The position numbers and the translations under genes are program-made. A stretch of 64,000 bases of DNA, taken from the NCBI RefSeq assembly GCF_012641335.1, contig NZ_JABAID010000001.1, positions 310,001 through 374,000 on the forward strand, read 5' to 3'. The notes beneath the pieces are model-generated. The model was given only the letters and a program-made list of their open reading frames with translations. It ran no database searches and was not told the DNA's origin. Each line of letters begins with the position of its first letter. The stretch's first letter is position 1. Shown piece by piece: positions 50,675-59,529 of this stretch. The stretch comes from Novosphingobium sp. ERN07. GTDB taxonomy: Bacteria; Pseudomonadota; Alphaproteobacteria; Sphingomonadales; Sphingomonadaceae.

Positions 50675-51244
50675 ATGCAGCATTTCCCCGACGTTTCGAT
50701 CATCACGCTGAACGGCAAGACGCCGCGTATCGACGAATCCGCGTTCATCGCGCCCGGTTGCCGGATCATAGGCGATGTGGAAATCGGCCCGGATGCCTCC
50801 ATCTGGTACAACTGCGTGCTGCGCGGGGATGTGAACCATATCCGCATCGGTGCGCGATCAAACATTCAGGACGGCACGGTGATCCATTGCGACAGTCCTG
50901 ACGAAAGGCACCCCGCCGGTTTCCCCACGATCATCGGAGAAGATGTGCTGGTCGGCCACATGGCGATGATCCACGGCTGCACCATCGATGATCGCGGCTT
51001 CGTGGGGCTTGGCGCCATCGTGATGAACGGCTGCGTGATCGAAAGCGATGGAATGCTGGCCGCGGGCGCAATGTTGACACCGGGCAAGCGCATTGGCGCG
51101 CGCCAGCTTTGGGGCGGACGCCCGGCGGCCTATATGCGTGATCTGACCGATGCCGCGCTGGTCGATATGCAGCGCGGCGTGCGGCATTACGTCCACAACG
51201 GCCATGCGCACAAGGCGGCGGTGCTTGGCGCGTCCGAAGGCTGA
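50675..51244 (+). CDS. Gamma-class carbonic anhydrase family protein
   Basis: A 189-residue left-handed beta-helix protein. Hexapeptide repeats are seen (IGDVEIGPDASIWYNCVLRG, IRIGARSNIQDG). Histidines that may bind the metal lie in DGTVIHCD and VGHMAMIHGC. These proteins hydrate carbon dioxide or act in related metal-dependent steps. GAGGACAGAGG precedes the ATG. The end overlaps the DUF167 gene. Confidence 0.92.
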   Translation: MQHFPDVSIITLNGKTPRIDESAFIAPGCRIIGDVEIGPDASIWYNCVLRGDVNHIRIGARSNIQDGTVIHCDSPDERHPAGFPTIIGEDVLVGHMAMIHGCTIDDRGFVGLGAIVMNGCVIESDGMLAAGAMLTPGKRIGARQLWGGRPAAYMRDLTDAALVDMQRGVRHYVHNGHAHKAAVLGASEG

Positions 51245-51512
51245 ACTTCCCGCCGCCGATGCGCTGCGTGCGCTGGCCGATGGCGAAGGCCGGCTGGCGG
51301 TGCGGGTAACGCCCGGCGCGCGCAGCGAAGGCGTGGAGATCGTTGACGGCAAGGTGCTGGTGAAAGTCCGCGCCAAGCCGGAGGATGGCAAGGCCACTGC
51401 GGCGGTGCTGGCGTTGCTGGCGCAGGCGTTGGGGGTGGCCCCCTCAAAGGTCGAAATGTTGCGCGGCGCAACTTCGCGCGAGAAGCTGTTCAGGATTCCG
51501 CTGGAAGTTTGA
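51225..51512 (+). CDS. DUF167 (YggU) family protein
   Basis: A 95-residue protein with the DUF167 fold: RLAVRVTPGARSEGV, VLVKVRAKPEDGKATAAVLA and VEMLRGATSREKLFRI. The function is unknown. No ATG is in frame close by. A TTG at 51225 with AAGGCGG upstream is the best start and overlaps the carbonic anhydrase gene by 20 bases. Its 3' end overlaps the convergent DUF1275 gene by 23 bases. Confidence 0.82.
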   Translation: MARPKAELPAADALRALADGEGRLAVRVTPGARSEGVEIVDGKVLVKVRAKPEDGKATAAVLALLAQALGVAPSKVEMLRGATSREKLFRIPLEV

Positions 51513-52128
51513 CGGCAATCGCGACCATCGCTGTGCAATAGGCGGCTGCCAGCCACAAGCAACCCATCGGCAGGCGATCCTGCAGGAACGCGCCCAGCAC
51601 CGCGCCTGTTAGCAAGCCGCCCCACAGGCTCGCCCATGATGTCCATCCACTGTTGGGCTGGCCTGCCAAGGCGTTAGCAAGACCCTGTCCGAGCTTGACC
51701 AGTGCGCCAGTCATATAGGTCAGTCCCACGCTCACCTCACCGCCGCGTTGGAAGGTGTTGTTGAGCGCGCCCATCGCCATGACCATGCCGCCGAGCATCA
51801 CTGCGGGCAGGCCCAGCATTCGGCCCGTTGCCGCCATGACCAGCATCACGGCCACGAAGGCCAGCACGACCGGTTTGCGCAGGGTGCCAGCGCAGCGCGA
51901 CAGCAACGCGCCGACAGTTACACCGCCAAGAAAGCCTGCGATCAATATGGCTGGCATGGCGGCGCGGGCAGGATCGGTGCCGAGCGAGACGCCGAGCCGC
52001 GTGGAATTGCCCGACATGAACGAGACGAAATAGCCGTCCGCCGAAAGAAACCCGACCGCGTCGATGAAACCGGCCATCGCAGCAAGCGCGATGGCGAACA
52101 GGCGGCGTGGGCGATCGTACTGGATCAT
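51490..52128 (-). CDS. DUF1275 (YoaK) family membrane protein
   Basis: A 212-residue protein with about six membrane helices and the DUF1275 signature (MAGFIDAVGFLSADGYFVSFMSG shown in part: FIDAVGFLSADGYFVSF; then TYMTGALVKLGQGL). Its transport role is unknown. The ATG at 52128 is used. It overlaps the convergent DUF167 gene at the 3' end. Confidence 0.88.
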   Translation of the reverse strand: MIQYDRPRRLFAIALAAMAGFIDAVGFLSADGYFVSFMSGNSTRLGVSLGTDPARAAMPAILIAGFLGGVTVGALLSRCAGTLRKPVVLAFVAVMLVMAATGRMLGLPAVMLGGMVMAMGALNNTFQRGGEVSVGLTYMTGALVKLGQGLANALAGQPNSGWTSWASLWGGLLTGAVLGAFLQDRLPMGCLWLAAAYCTAMVAIAVKLPAES

Positions 52129-52150
52129 GCCCGGCAGCCTAATGCGGGTT

Positions 52151-52546
52151 TCAGTCTCGCGCCATGCCCTTGGCCATGCGGGCGAGAACTTCGGTCATGG
52201 CGTCAGCGATCTCGCGATCTTCGGGCGCAGCATCGGCAATCGCGCGGGTCATGCAATCGGCCCATTGCCCGGCGGTTTCGCGCGTGATGGGAAAGGGTTT
52301 GTGCATCGACATCATGCACTTGCCGGGGTTGGCATCGAACCAGTGGCGCGGGCCGCCGCACCAGCCGGCCAGAAACCCCGGCAGCGATTCACGCATCGGC
52401 GAAAGGTCGGCGGCGTGCATATCGCGCAAGGGTTTGTAGGCCGAGTCCGTGTCCATCAGATCATAGAAACGATCGGTGATGCGGCGCAGCGAATCTGCTC
52501 CGCCGATGCGGTGATACGGCGTCTGTACATCGGCTTCGGTGGCCAC
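52151..52546 (-). CDS. Group II truncated haemoglobin
   Basis: A 131-residue haem protein with the fold of trHbO proteins: TPYHRIGGADSLRRITDRFY at the start, FLAGWCGGPRHWF in the middle and MHKPFPITRETAGQW with a distal-helix pattern. Such proteins bind oxygen or handle nitric oxide and peroxide. The start is a GTG at 52546 with GGAG at eight bases. The frame extends upstream without support. Confidence 0.87.
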   Translation of the reverse strand: MATEADVQTPYHRIGGADSLRRITDRFYDLMDTDSAYKPLRDMHAADLSPMRESLPGFLAGWCGGPRHWFDANPGKCMMSMHKPFPITRETAGQWADCMTRAIADAAPEDREIADAMTEVLARMAKGMARD

Positions 52547-52616
52547 GGTTTTGCTCCGGCTGGGATTCGGGAGCCTTGGCTGTGCCGCATGGCAGGGCGA
52601 ACGACATTGATGCCAA

Positions 52617-52805
52617 TCAAGTTTTTGCAGGCAGCGCCTTTGCCGCGAGGCGAGCAGCGATTCCGCCCAGCGCGGCACCAATGGCAAGGTTGGTAGCGGC
52701 TGCATCCCACTGGCGATAGCGCGTCCAGTCGCCTCCCGTGCGCAAGGAAACCCAAGCCAGTTTTCCCAGAACCACGGCGGGCGCGGCGAGCAGTATATTG
52801 GACAT
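52617..52805 (-). CDS. Small membrane protein of unknown function
   Basis: A 62-residue protein that I cannot name. It has an N-terminal hydrophobic segment (ILLAAPAVVLGKLAWVSL), a polar middle (RTGGDWTRYRQWD) and a second hydrophobic Ala-rich stretch, ending in basic residues. GGGGAGAGAACG lies just before the ATG, a strong ribosome binding site, which supports a real gene. It lies between the ligase and the truncated haemoglobin on the same strand. Confidence 0.65.
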   Translation of the reverse strand: MSNILLAAPAVVLGKLAWVSLRTGGDWTRYRQWDAAATNLAIGAALGGIAARLAAKALPAKT

Positions 52806-52865
52806 TATCGTTCTCTCCCCGTTATTTATCGCACAACGGGGGCGGATGAACGCGGTTCCGCACGA

Positions 52866-54461
52866 TCAATCCGCGATCATCGCCTTCAGCGTTTCGAGCC
52901 GGTCCGCTTCATGCGCAGGCTTGTCGGTACGGATACGGCTGATGCGGGGGAAGCGCATGGCGACGCCCGATTTGTGGCGCTTGCTGGCGTGGACTGAATC
53001 GAAGGCGACTTCGAAGACCAGCGATTTGTCGGTTTCGCGCACCGGGCCGAATTTGCCTACGGTGTGCTGGCGGACGTGACGGTCGAGGAATTTCAGCTCC
53101 TCGTCGGTGAAGCCGAAATAGGCCTTGCCGACGGGAAGCAGTTCCGCCCCGGAATCAGGATCGCCGTTCCAGCAGCCGAAAGTGAAATCGGAATAGAACG
53201 ACGAGCGCTTGCCCGATCCGCGCTGCGCATACATCAGCACGCAATCGATCAGCAGCGGATCGCGCTTCCATTTGTACCAAAGCCCGGTGCGACGGCCTGC
53301 GACATAGGGGGAATCGCGGCGTTTGAGCATGACGCCTTCGATCGCCTCATCGCGTGCACGGCTGCGGATTTCGGCCAGGTCATCGAAATCCTTGGCGGGG
53401 ATGACTTGCGATATGTCGAAACGGGTGGCGTCAAGACGCGGGACGAGCGCTTCCAATCGGGCGCGGCGCTGCTCCCACGCCCATTCGCGCAAGTCTTCCT
53501 TGTCCTCGATCAGCAGATCGTAAAGGCGGACAAAGGCGGGAGAGTCGGTGAGCATCGCCTTGGATACGGTCTTGCGGCCAAGGCGCTGTTGCAGCGCGTT
53601 GAAGCTGGCCGCGCCGCCGGTTTCGCCGCCTTGGTGTGCGCCGCGCACCAGAAGTTCGCCATCGAGCACGCAGGGGGTGGTGAGGGCAGCGGTCACTTCG
53701 GGAAACGTGGTGGAAATGTCGTCGCCACTGCGGGAATAAACGCGGGTTTCACCTGCTACATGGACGATCTGGACGCGGATGCCGTCCCATTTCCATTCCG
53801 CTGCGTATTCGGACAGGTCGAGGCTTTCGGCCTCAAGCGGGTGGGCGAGCATGAATGGGCGGAACAGCGGGAGCAGATCGGTGCGGGGCGGGGGCGCGCC
53901 ATTTGCGGCCCAATCGAACAGCGGCGTGTAGGGCGGGGACTGGCCGTGCCAGTATTCCTCCACGTCCTCGACATTGACGCTGAAGGCCTGCGCGAAAGCG
54001 ACCTTGGCGAGCCGCGCAGAGATGCCGATGCGCATCGCGCCGGTCGCAAGCTTCAGCAAAGCATAGCGCCCGTTGACGTCAAGACGGTCAAGTAGGTCCG
54101 CCAGAACGGCGGGCGCGGTAGTGCGGGTGGTGGCGTGGAGGGTTTCAACGACTTCAGCCACGGTGGGCGCGGGTAGCCGCTCCCCCAGCGGCTCGGGCCA
54201 GAGCAGGCTGGCGGTTTCGGCGGTATCGCCCACGTAATCGCGGCTCAGCGTCCACAGCACCGGATCGACGCGCTCGGCCATCAGGCTGCGGATCAGGCTG
54301 GCCTTTACGGCGGGGAAATCCAGCCCATCGGTTAGCGCTGCCAGCGCCCAGCCCCGGTCCGGGTCGGGGGTTTCGCGCAGGTAGGCTGCCAGCAGTGCCA
54401 GCTTGGCGTTGCGCGATGGGGTGAGGACGAGCGCGTCGAGCAGGGCGGCGAAGCGCTCCAT
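52866..54461 (-). CDS. ATP-dependent DNA ligase (exonuclease-associated type)
   Basis: A 531-residue DNA ligase. The adenylation lysine is K224 in EWKWDGIRVQI. An N-terminal helical DNA-binding domain comes first, then the nucleotidyl-transferase core (CVLDGELLVRG, EGVMLKRRDSPY, WYKWKRDP) and the OB domain. It is distinct from the essential NAD-dependent LigA and belongs to the group that sits next to a metallo-beta-lactamase exonuclease. Its ATG shares a base with the exonuclease stop (TGATG), so the two are coupled. Confidence 0.93.
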   Translation of the reverse strand: MERFAALLDALVLTPSRNAKLALLAAYLRETPDPDRGWALAALTDGLDFPAVKASLIRSLMAERVDPVLWTLSRDYVGDTAETASLLWPEPLGERLPAPTVAEVVETLHATTRTTAPAVLADLLDRLDVNGRYALLKLATGAMRIGISARLAKVAFAQAFSVNVEDVEEYWHGQSPPYTPLFDWAANGAPPPRTDLLPLFRPFMLAHPLEAESLDLSEYAAEWKWDGIRVQIVHVAGETRVYSRSGDDISTTFPEVTAALTTPCVLDGELLVRGAHQGGETGGAASFNALQQRLGRKTVSKAMLTDSPAFVRLYDLLIEDKEDLREWAWEQRRARLEALVPRLDATRFDISQVIPAKDFDDLAEIRSRARDEAIEGVMLKRRDSPYVAGRRTGLWYKWKRDPLLIDCVLMYAQRGSGKRSSFYSDFTFGCWNGDPDSGAELLPVGKAYFGFTDEELKFLDRHVRQHTVGKFGPVRETDKSLVFEVAFDSVHASKRHKSGVAMRFPRISRIRTDKPAHEADRLETLKAMIAD

Positions 54462-55468
54462 CAGTCGTCCTCATCCTCATAGCCGACGAGCGCCAGCGCG
54501 CGGGCCTTGCGCTGGGTGAGTTCGCACCAGCGCAGGAGCGCTTCCTCACGCCCGTGAGTGACCCATGTTTCGGTGGGATTTACCTGCGTGATGGTCTGGG
54601 TCAGTTCGTCCCAGTCCGCATGGTCGGAGATGATCAGCGGCAGTTCGACGCCGCGCTGGCGGGCACGTTGGCGCACGCGCATCCAGCCGGATGCCATCGC
54701 CGTGATGGGATCGGGCAGGCGGCGGCTCCAGCGGTCATTGAGCGCGGCGGGCGGGCAGATGACGATGCTGTTCGCCAGCGCAGCCTTGGGCACGCCCGCC
54801 ACGGGTTGCAGATCGCCCAAGTCTACGCCGTGGTCTTCATAGAGACGGCACATCCGCTCCATCGCGCCGTGGAGCCGGATCGTGTCGGTAAAGCCCGCCG
54901 CACGCAGTTCGGCGATCACACGCTGTGCCTTGCCCAAGGCGTATGCGCCGACGAGGACGCAACGGCCTTGGTCGTTCTGGCGAGCGGTGAGGAGCTTGGC
55001 CATCTCTTCGGCAATCGGCGGATGGCGGAAAACGGGCAAGCCAAACGTCGCCTCGGTAACGAATACATCGCAAGGGGTGACTTCGAACGGTGGGCAAGTG
55101 GGATCGGCGCGGCGTTTGTAATCCCCCGTCACGATCACCCGTTCGCCTGCATGTTCCAGCAGAATCTGGGCCGAACCGAGAACGTGGCCGGCGGGGACGT
55201 AGGTGGCGCGGACGCCGCCTTTCAGGATTACTGTCTCACCATAGGCGACGGACGTGCTGCCTGTTTCAAGCACGCCATAGCGCAGCGCCATGATGGCAAG
55301 CGTTTCCGGCGTGGCGACAGTGAGTCTGTGGCCGCCCCGTGCGTGATCTGCATGGCCGTGGGTGACGAGCGCTGTGTCAACAGGGCGCGCAGGATCTACC
55401 CATGCGTCGGCAGGCACGACATGGAGGCCGTATGGTTCGGGTTTCAGCCATGAAAAGGGCGCAGCCAT
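54461..55468 (-). CDS. DNA ligase-associated exonuclease, metallo-beta-lactamase fold
   Basis: A 335-residue nuclease of the SNM1/CPSF-like type. The metal motif is VTHGHADHARGG, with further ligands in VTGDYKRRAD and LIISDHADWDEL. Family members are encoded beside ATP-dependent ligases and an Lhr-type helicase and probably trim DNA ends for repair. Here only the ligase is adjacent. The ATG at 55468 is used; the frame extends upstream without support. Confidence 0.9.
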   Translation of the reverse strand: MAAPFSWLKPEPYGLHVVPADAWVDPARPVDTALVTHGHADHARGGHRLTVATPETLAIMALRYGVLETGSTSVAYGETVILKGGVRATYVPAGHVLGSAQILLEHAGERVIVTGDYKRRADPTCPPFEVTPCDVFVTEATFGLPVFRHPPIAEEMAKLLTARQNDQGRCVLVGAYALGKAQRVIAELRAAGFTDTIRLHGAMERMCRLYEDHGVDLGDLQPVAGVPKAALANSIVICPPAALNDRWSRRLPDPITAMASGWMRVRQRARQRGVELPLIISDHADWDELTQTITQVNPTETWVTHGREEALLRWCELTQRKARALALVGYEDEDD

Positions 55469-55549
55469 CGCCGTGACAATGGCCGGATGCCGTGCGCGGT
55501 TCCAGTGCCCTTGATACCGTGAAGTTGCGCGGCGCAACTTTCGTCCAAG

Positions 55550-55580
55550 AAAAAGGCCCACCCGTTCAGGGGCAGGCCTT
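55550..55580 (-). terminator. clpA terminator
   Basis: On the minus strand AAGGCC-TG-CCC pairs with GGG-TG-GGCCTT and is followed by TTTC. It lies about 25 bases after the clpA stop. Confidence 0.75.
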
Positions 55581-55604
55581 GATCCTTGGCATTCGCGGTG
55601 GAGC

Positions 55605-57956
55605 TTATTCGGCTTCGTCGGTGCTCGGCTGCGAGGCGGCCTTGCCCTTCTTCGCCTTGCTCTTGACCAGCTTTGGCGCGGCCGGCGTCAGTTCGAAGGA
55701 AAGTGCGTCTTCCTTCAGGCTGACGTGGACTTCGCCCCCATTGGCGAGTTTGCCGAACAACAGTTCTTCGGCCAGCGGCTTCTTGACCTTCTCCTGAATC
55801 AGGCGGGCCATCGGACGGGCACCATAGAGCTTGTCATAGCCCTTCTTCGCCAGCCAGCTTCGCGCATCGGCATCGAACTGGATGTGGACGTTCTGATCGG
55901 CCAGTTGCAGTTCGAGCTGCAGCACGAACTTGTCGACCACGCGGCTGACGACTTCGGGCGGCAGATAGCTGAACGGCACGATGGCATCGAGACGGTTGCG
56001 GAATTCCGGCGTGAACAGCTTCTTCACCGCTTCATCGCCCGCGTCGGCCTTCGACACATCGCCAAAGCCGATGCCCTGACGCGCCATGTCGGATGCGCCG
56101 GCATTGGTGGTCATGATCAGGACCACATTGCGGAAATCGACCGTCTTGCCGTGGTGATCGGTCAACCGCCCGTTGTCCATCACCTGCAGCAGGATATTGA
56201 ACAGGTCAGGGTGGGCCTTCTCGATCTCGTCGAGCAGCAGGACACAGTGCGGCTGCTGGTCGATCGCATCGGTTAGCAGACCGCCCTGATCGAATCCGAC
56301 ATAGCCCGGAGGCGCACCGATAAGACGACTGACCGAGTGCCGCTCCATGTATTCGGACATGTCGAAGCGCTGCAGCGGGATACCCATGATCTGGGCAAGG
56401 CTGCGCGCGACTTCGGTCTTGCCGACACCGGTGGGGCCGGAGAACAGGAACGAGCCGATAGGCTTGTCAGGATCGCGCAGGCCTGCACGGCTAAGCTTCA
56501 TGGCCGAAGACAACACTTCGATGGCCTTGTCCTGTCCGAAAACGAGCCGCTTCAGATCACGCTCAAGGTGTTCCAGAACCTTCTTGTCGTCGCTCGACAC
56601 CGATTTGGGCGGGATGCGCGCCATCGTGGCGATGACCTGTTCGATCTCGCGCGCGGTGATGGTCTTCTTGCGCTTCGAGGGCGGCACCAGCATCTGCATC
56701 GCGCCCACTTCGTCGATCACGTCGATCGCCTTGTCGGGCAGTTTGCGGTCATTGATGTAGCGCGCTGAAAGCTCAACCGCGGTCTTGATCGCGTCGGGCG
56801 TGTACTTGACCTTGTGGTGTTCCTCGAACGCGGTGCGCAGGCCACGCAGGATCTTGACCGTATCCTCGATCGTCGGCTCGTTCACATCGATCTTCTGGAA
56901 CCGGCGCAGCAGGGCGCGGTCCTTTTCGAAATGGTTGCGGAACTCCTTGTAGGTGGTCGACCCGATGCAACGGATCGTGCCGCCCGAAAGCGCGGGCTTC
57001 AGCAGGTTCGACGCATCCATCGCGCCGCCGCTGGTAGCCCCGGCACCGATCACGGTGTGGATTTCGTCGATGAACAGCACCGCGTGTGGCATCTTTTCGA
57101 GTTCGGAGACGACCTGCTTGAGGCGTTCCTCGAAATCGCCGCGATAGCGCGTGCCCGCCAGCAGGCTGCCCATGTCGAGTGAGTAGATCACCGCTTCGGC
57201 AAGCACTTCGGGCACTTCGCCTTCAACGATCTTGCGCGCAAGACCTTCGGCGATGGCCGTCTTGCCCACGCCCGGATCGCCCACATAGAGCGGGTTGTTC
57301 TTGCTGCGACGGCATAGGATCTGGATCGTGCGGTCCACTTCGGGGCCACGCCCGATCAGCGGATCGACCTTGCCGTTCAGTGCCTTCTCATTGAGATTGA
57401 CGGTGAACTGGTCGAGCGCGGTTTCCTTCTTCTGGCCCTTGGCGTCGGCCTTTTCTTCCTGCTGCTTGGGCGCTTCTTCCTCAGACCCCTTGGGATTGCG
57501 GCCCTCGACCTGACGACCGCCCTTGCCAATGCCGTGGCTGATGAAGCTGACCGCATCCAGGCGGCTCATGTCCTGCTGCTGCAGGAAATAGACAGCGTAG
57601 CTATCGCGTTCGGAAAACAGTGCGACCAGCACGTTCGCCCCGGTCACGGTGTCCTTGCCCGAGGACTGCACGTGAAGGATGGCGCGCTGGATCACCCGCT
57701 GGAACCCGGCGGTCGGCTGGGGATCGGCCTTTTCCTGCGTTTTCAGCGATTGGTATTCCTGATCGAGGTACTGGCGCACCACATCGCCCAGATCGCCAAG
57801 GTCCACACCGCAGGCCTGCATGACCTGCGCCGCGTCCGCATCGTCGATGAGGGCCAGCAGAAGGTGCTCTAGAGTCGCGTATTCATGGCTGCGCTCTGAC
57901 GCATTAGCGAGCGCGGTGTGCAGCGTTTTTTCGAGACTCTGGGCAAAACTGGGCAT
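55605..57956 (-). CDS. clpA: ATP-dependent Clp protease ATP-binding subunit ClpA
   Basis: A 783-residue unfoldase that feeds substrates to ClpP. The N-domain starts MPSFAQSLEKTLHTALANA. The first AAA module has GDPGVGKT at about 226-233 and the second has GPTGVGKT near residue 505. A charged linker at about 150-180 joins the N-domain to the first module. The tail is Lys/Ala-rich. The ATG at 57956 is the family start. clpS, often just upstream, is not present here. Confidence 0.96.
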   Translation of the reverse strand: MPSFAQSLEKTLHTALANASERSHEYATLEHLLLALIDDADAAQVMQACGVDLGDLGDVVRQYLDQEYQSLKTQEKADPQPTAGFQRVIQRAILHVQSSGKDTVTGANVLVALFSERDSYAVYFLQQQDMSRLDAVSFISHGIGKGGRQVEGRNPKGSEEEAPKQQEEKADAKGQKKETALDQFTVNLNEKALNGKVDPLIGRGPEVDRTIQILCRRSKNNPLYVGDPGVGKTAIAEGLARKIVEGEVPEVLAEAVIYSLDMGSLLAGTRYRGDFEERLKQVVSELEKMPHAVLFIDEIHTVIGAGATSGGAMDASNLLKPALSGGTIRCIGSTTYKEFRNHFEKDRALLRRFQKIDVNEPTIEDTVKILRGLRTAFEEHHKVKYTPDAIKTAVELSARYINDRKLPDKAIDVIDEVGAMQMLVPPSKRKKTITAREIEQVIATMARIPPKSVSSDDKKVLEHLERDLKRLVFGQDKAIEVLSSAMKLSRAGLRDPDKPIGSFLFSGPTGVGKTEVARSLAQIMGIPLQRFDMSEYMERHSVSRLIGAPPGYVGFDQGGLLTDAIDQQPHCVLLLDEIEKAHPDLFNILLQVMDNGRLTDHHGKTVDFRNVVLIMTTNAGASDMARQGIGFGDVSKADAGDEAVKKLFTPEFRNRLDAIVPFSYLPPEVVSRVVDKFVLQLELQLADQNVHIQFDADARSWLAKKGYDKLYGARPMARLIQEKVKKPLAEELLFGKLANGGEVHVSLKEDALSFELTPAAPKLVKSKAKKGKAASQPSTDEAE

Positions 57957-58091
57957 GTTTTGGCTACTTTCTGGCTTACGCCGGTGGGTTCTCCGACAAG
58001 GAGAGTGCACACACGTTATTAACCACGGCTAAACCATGTGTGAGGGTGAAAACAGATGGCCGAATGGCCCCCGTATATCGAGCGATATGGG

Positions 58092-58119
58092 AACGCCCTT
58101 CGGCAAAGGGAAGGGCGTT
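58092..58119. other. Hairpin between the DUF1192 gene and clpA
   Basis: AACGCCCTT and AAGGGCGTT form a perfect nine-base stem around a ten-base loop. No T-run follows on the minus strand. It may be a weak terminator. Confidence 0.45.
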
Positions 58120-58124
58120 GCAAT

Positions 58125-58343
58125 TCATCCCGCGCCACCTGATGGCGGGGGCTTGCCGAATAGCGCCTCTGCCGCAGCGCGATGGGCACTGGCCTTGTCC
58201 CGATGGGCGACGGTCCGGACAATTTCGAGTTCGAGCTGTCGAATGCGCTCGTTCAACTCGTCATGCGAATAGGGGTCGAGCACTTCGGTAGCCAGCTGGC
58301 TGGCCAGATCCCCTTTCGGGCGAGGGCGCTCATCCAAATCCAT
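58125..58343 (-). CDS. DUF1192 family protein
   Basis: A 72-residue protein typical of alphaproteobacteria: PRPKGDLASQLATE, then LDPYSHDELNERIRQLELEIVR in part, a helix likely to be coiled coil, and HRDKASAHRAAAEALFG. The function is unknown. The ATG at 58343 has only a weak ribosome site, and the frame extends upstream opposite the oxidoreductase gene without support. clpA follows on the same strand. Confidence 0.8.
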   Translation of the reverse strand: MDLDERPRPKGDLASQLATEVLDPYSHDELNERIRQLELEIVRTVAHRDKASAHRAAAEALFGKPPPSGGAG

Positions 58344-58439
58344 TGCGGGCCACTTTGTGCACTGCAATGCCTTGCTGTCAACGCCCTGCGTGGCTAACCC
58401 AAGCGCTAATTGGTATTCGAAGACAACAGGGGCTTCTTG

Positions 58440-59441
58440 ATGACCGGCGTTCCGGCAACGATGACGGCAATCGGATGGGACGCGCCCGGTGGGCCGGAAG
58501 TGCTTCGCCCGGAAACAGTGGCAGTGCCACAGCCGGGAGCGGGCCAGGTTCTGATCAAGGTGGCGTTTGCCGGGGTCAACCGGCCCGACGTGATCCAGCG
58601 GCAAGGGTTCTATCCGCCACCCGCCGATGCCTCGCCTTTGCCCGGCCTGGAAGTTTCGGGGCAAGTGGTCGCGATGGGCGAAGGTGTGACATGGCCGTTC
58701 ATCGGCACGCCGGTCTGCGCATTGGTGGCAGGGGGCGGCTATGCGCAATATTGCATCGCGGAAGCCGCGCAGTGCCTGCAGGTGCCCACAGGTCTTTCGC
58801 TGGCAGAGGCTGCGGCGATCCCCGAAACGCTGTTCACCGTTTGGCACAATGTGTTCGAACGCGGCATGGCTGCGCCGGGGGAGACGATCCTTGTGCACGG
58901 CGGGACCAGCGGCATCGGTTCGATGGCGATTTTGCTGGGCAAGCTGTTCGACGTCACGGTGATCGTAACCTGCGGCGGCGCTGATAAGTGCGCGCAGGCA
59001 ATAGAAATCGGCGCTGCCCAAGCCATCGATTACAAGGCGGTGGATTTCGTCGAAGAGGTAAAGCGCCTGACCGATGGCCGGGGCGTGGATATGGTGCTCG
59101 ACATGGTGGCGGGCGATTATGTGGCGCGAAATATCAAGTGCCTTGCCGATGACGGGCGGCATGTGACCATCGCCGTGCAGGGCGGTGTGCGGGCTGAGAT
59201 CAACATGGCCGAAGTCATGCGCCGCCGCCTGACCATGACCGGATCAACGCTGCGCCCGCGCTCGAAAGCGTTCAAGGCAGCGCTGGCATCGGAAATCCGC
59301 GAGACGGTGTGGCCGCTGGCAGCGACGGGTGAACTGCGTCCAATCATGGATCAGAGCTTTCCGCTGGCGCAAGCCGCAGCGGCGCACACGCGAATGGAGC
59401 AAGGCGCGCATATCGGAAAGATCGTGCTGGCGGTCGGCTGA
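58440..59441 (+). CDS. NAD(P)H quinone oxidoreductase, zinc-free MDR family
   Basis: A 333-residue medium-chain reductase. The NADPH-binding motif is HGGTSGIGSMAI. GVNRPDVIQRQGFYPPP and GLEVSGQVVAMG are typical of quinone oxidoreductases such as PIG3 and QorA. No zinc-binding cysteine set is seen. The ATG at 58440 has AGGGG eight bases upstream. It is divergent from the DUF1192 gene. Confidence 0.92.
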   Translation: MTGVPATMTAIGWDAPGGPEVLRPETVAVPQPGAGQVLIKVAFAGVNRPDVIQRQGFYPPPADASPLPGLEVSGQVVAMGEGVTWPFIGTPVCALVAGGGYAQYCIAEAAQCLQVPTGLSLAEAAAIPETLFTVWHNVFERGMAAPGETILVHGGTSGIGSMAILLGKLFDVTVIVTCGGADKCAQAIEIGAAQAIDYKAVDFVEEVKRLTDGRGVDMVLDMVAGDYVARNIKCLADDGRHVTIAVQGGVRAEINMAEVMRRRLTMTGSTLRPRSKAFKAALASEIRETVWPLAATGELRPIMDQSFPLAQAAAAHTRMEQGAHIGKIVLAVG

Positions 59442-59529
59442 GCCTGCAACAAATACGAATCCGCACAACATTCGCTTCGACATCGGATTTCGCGCGACAT
59501 TTCCAAAGCGCGCGCATTAGGCTAATCCC

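Noticed and set aside
58344..59162. Upstream extension of the DUF1192 frame opposite the oxidoreductase gene
   Set aside because: The extra 273 residues are antisense to a clear reductase; only the last 72 residues look like a real protein.
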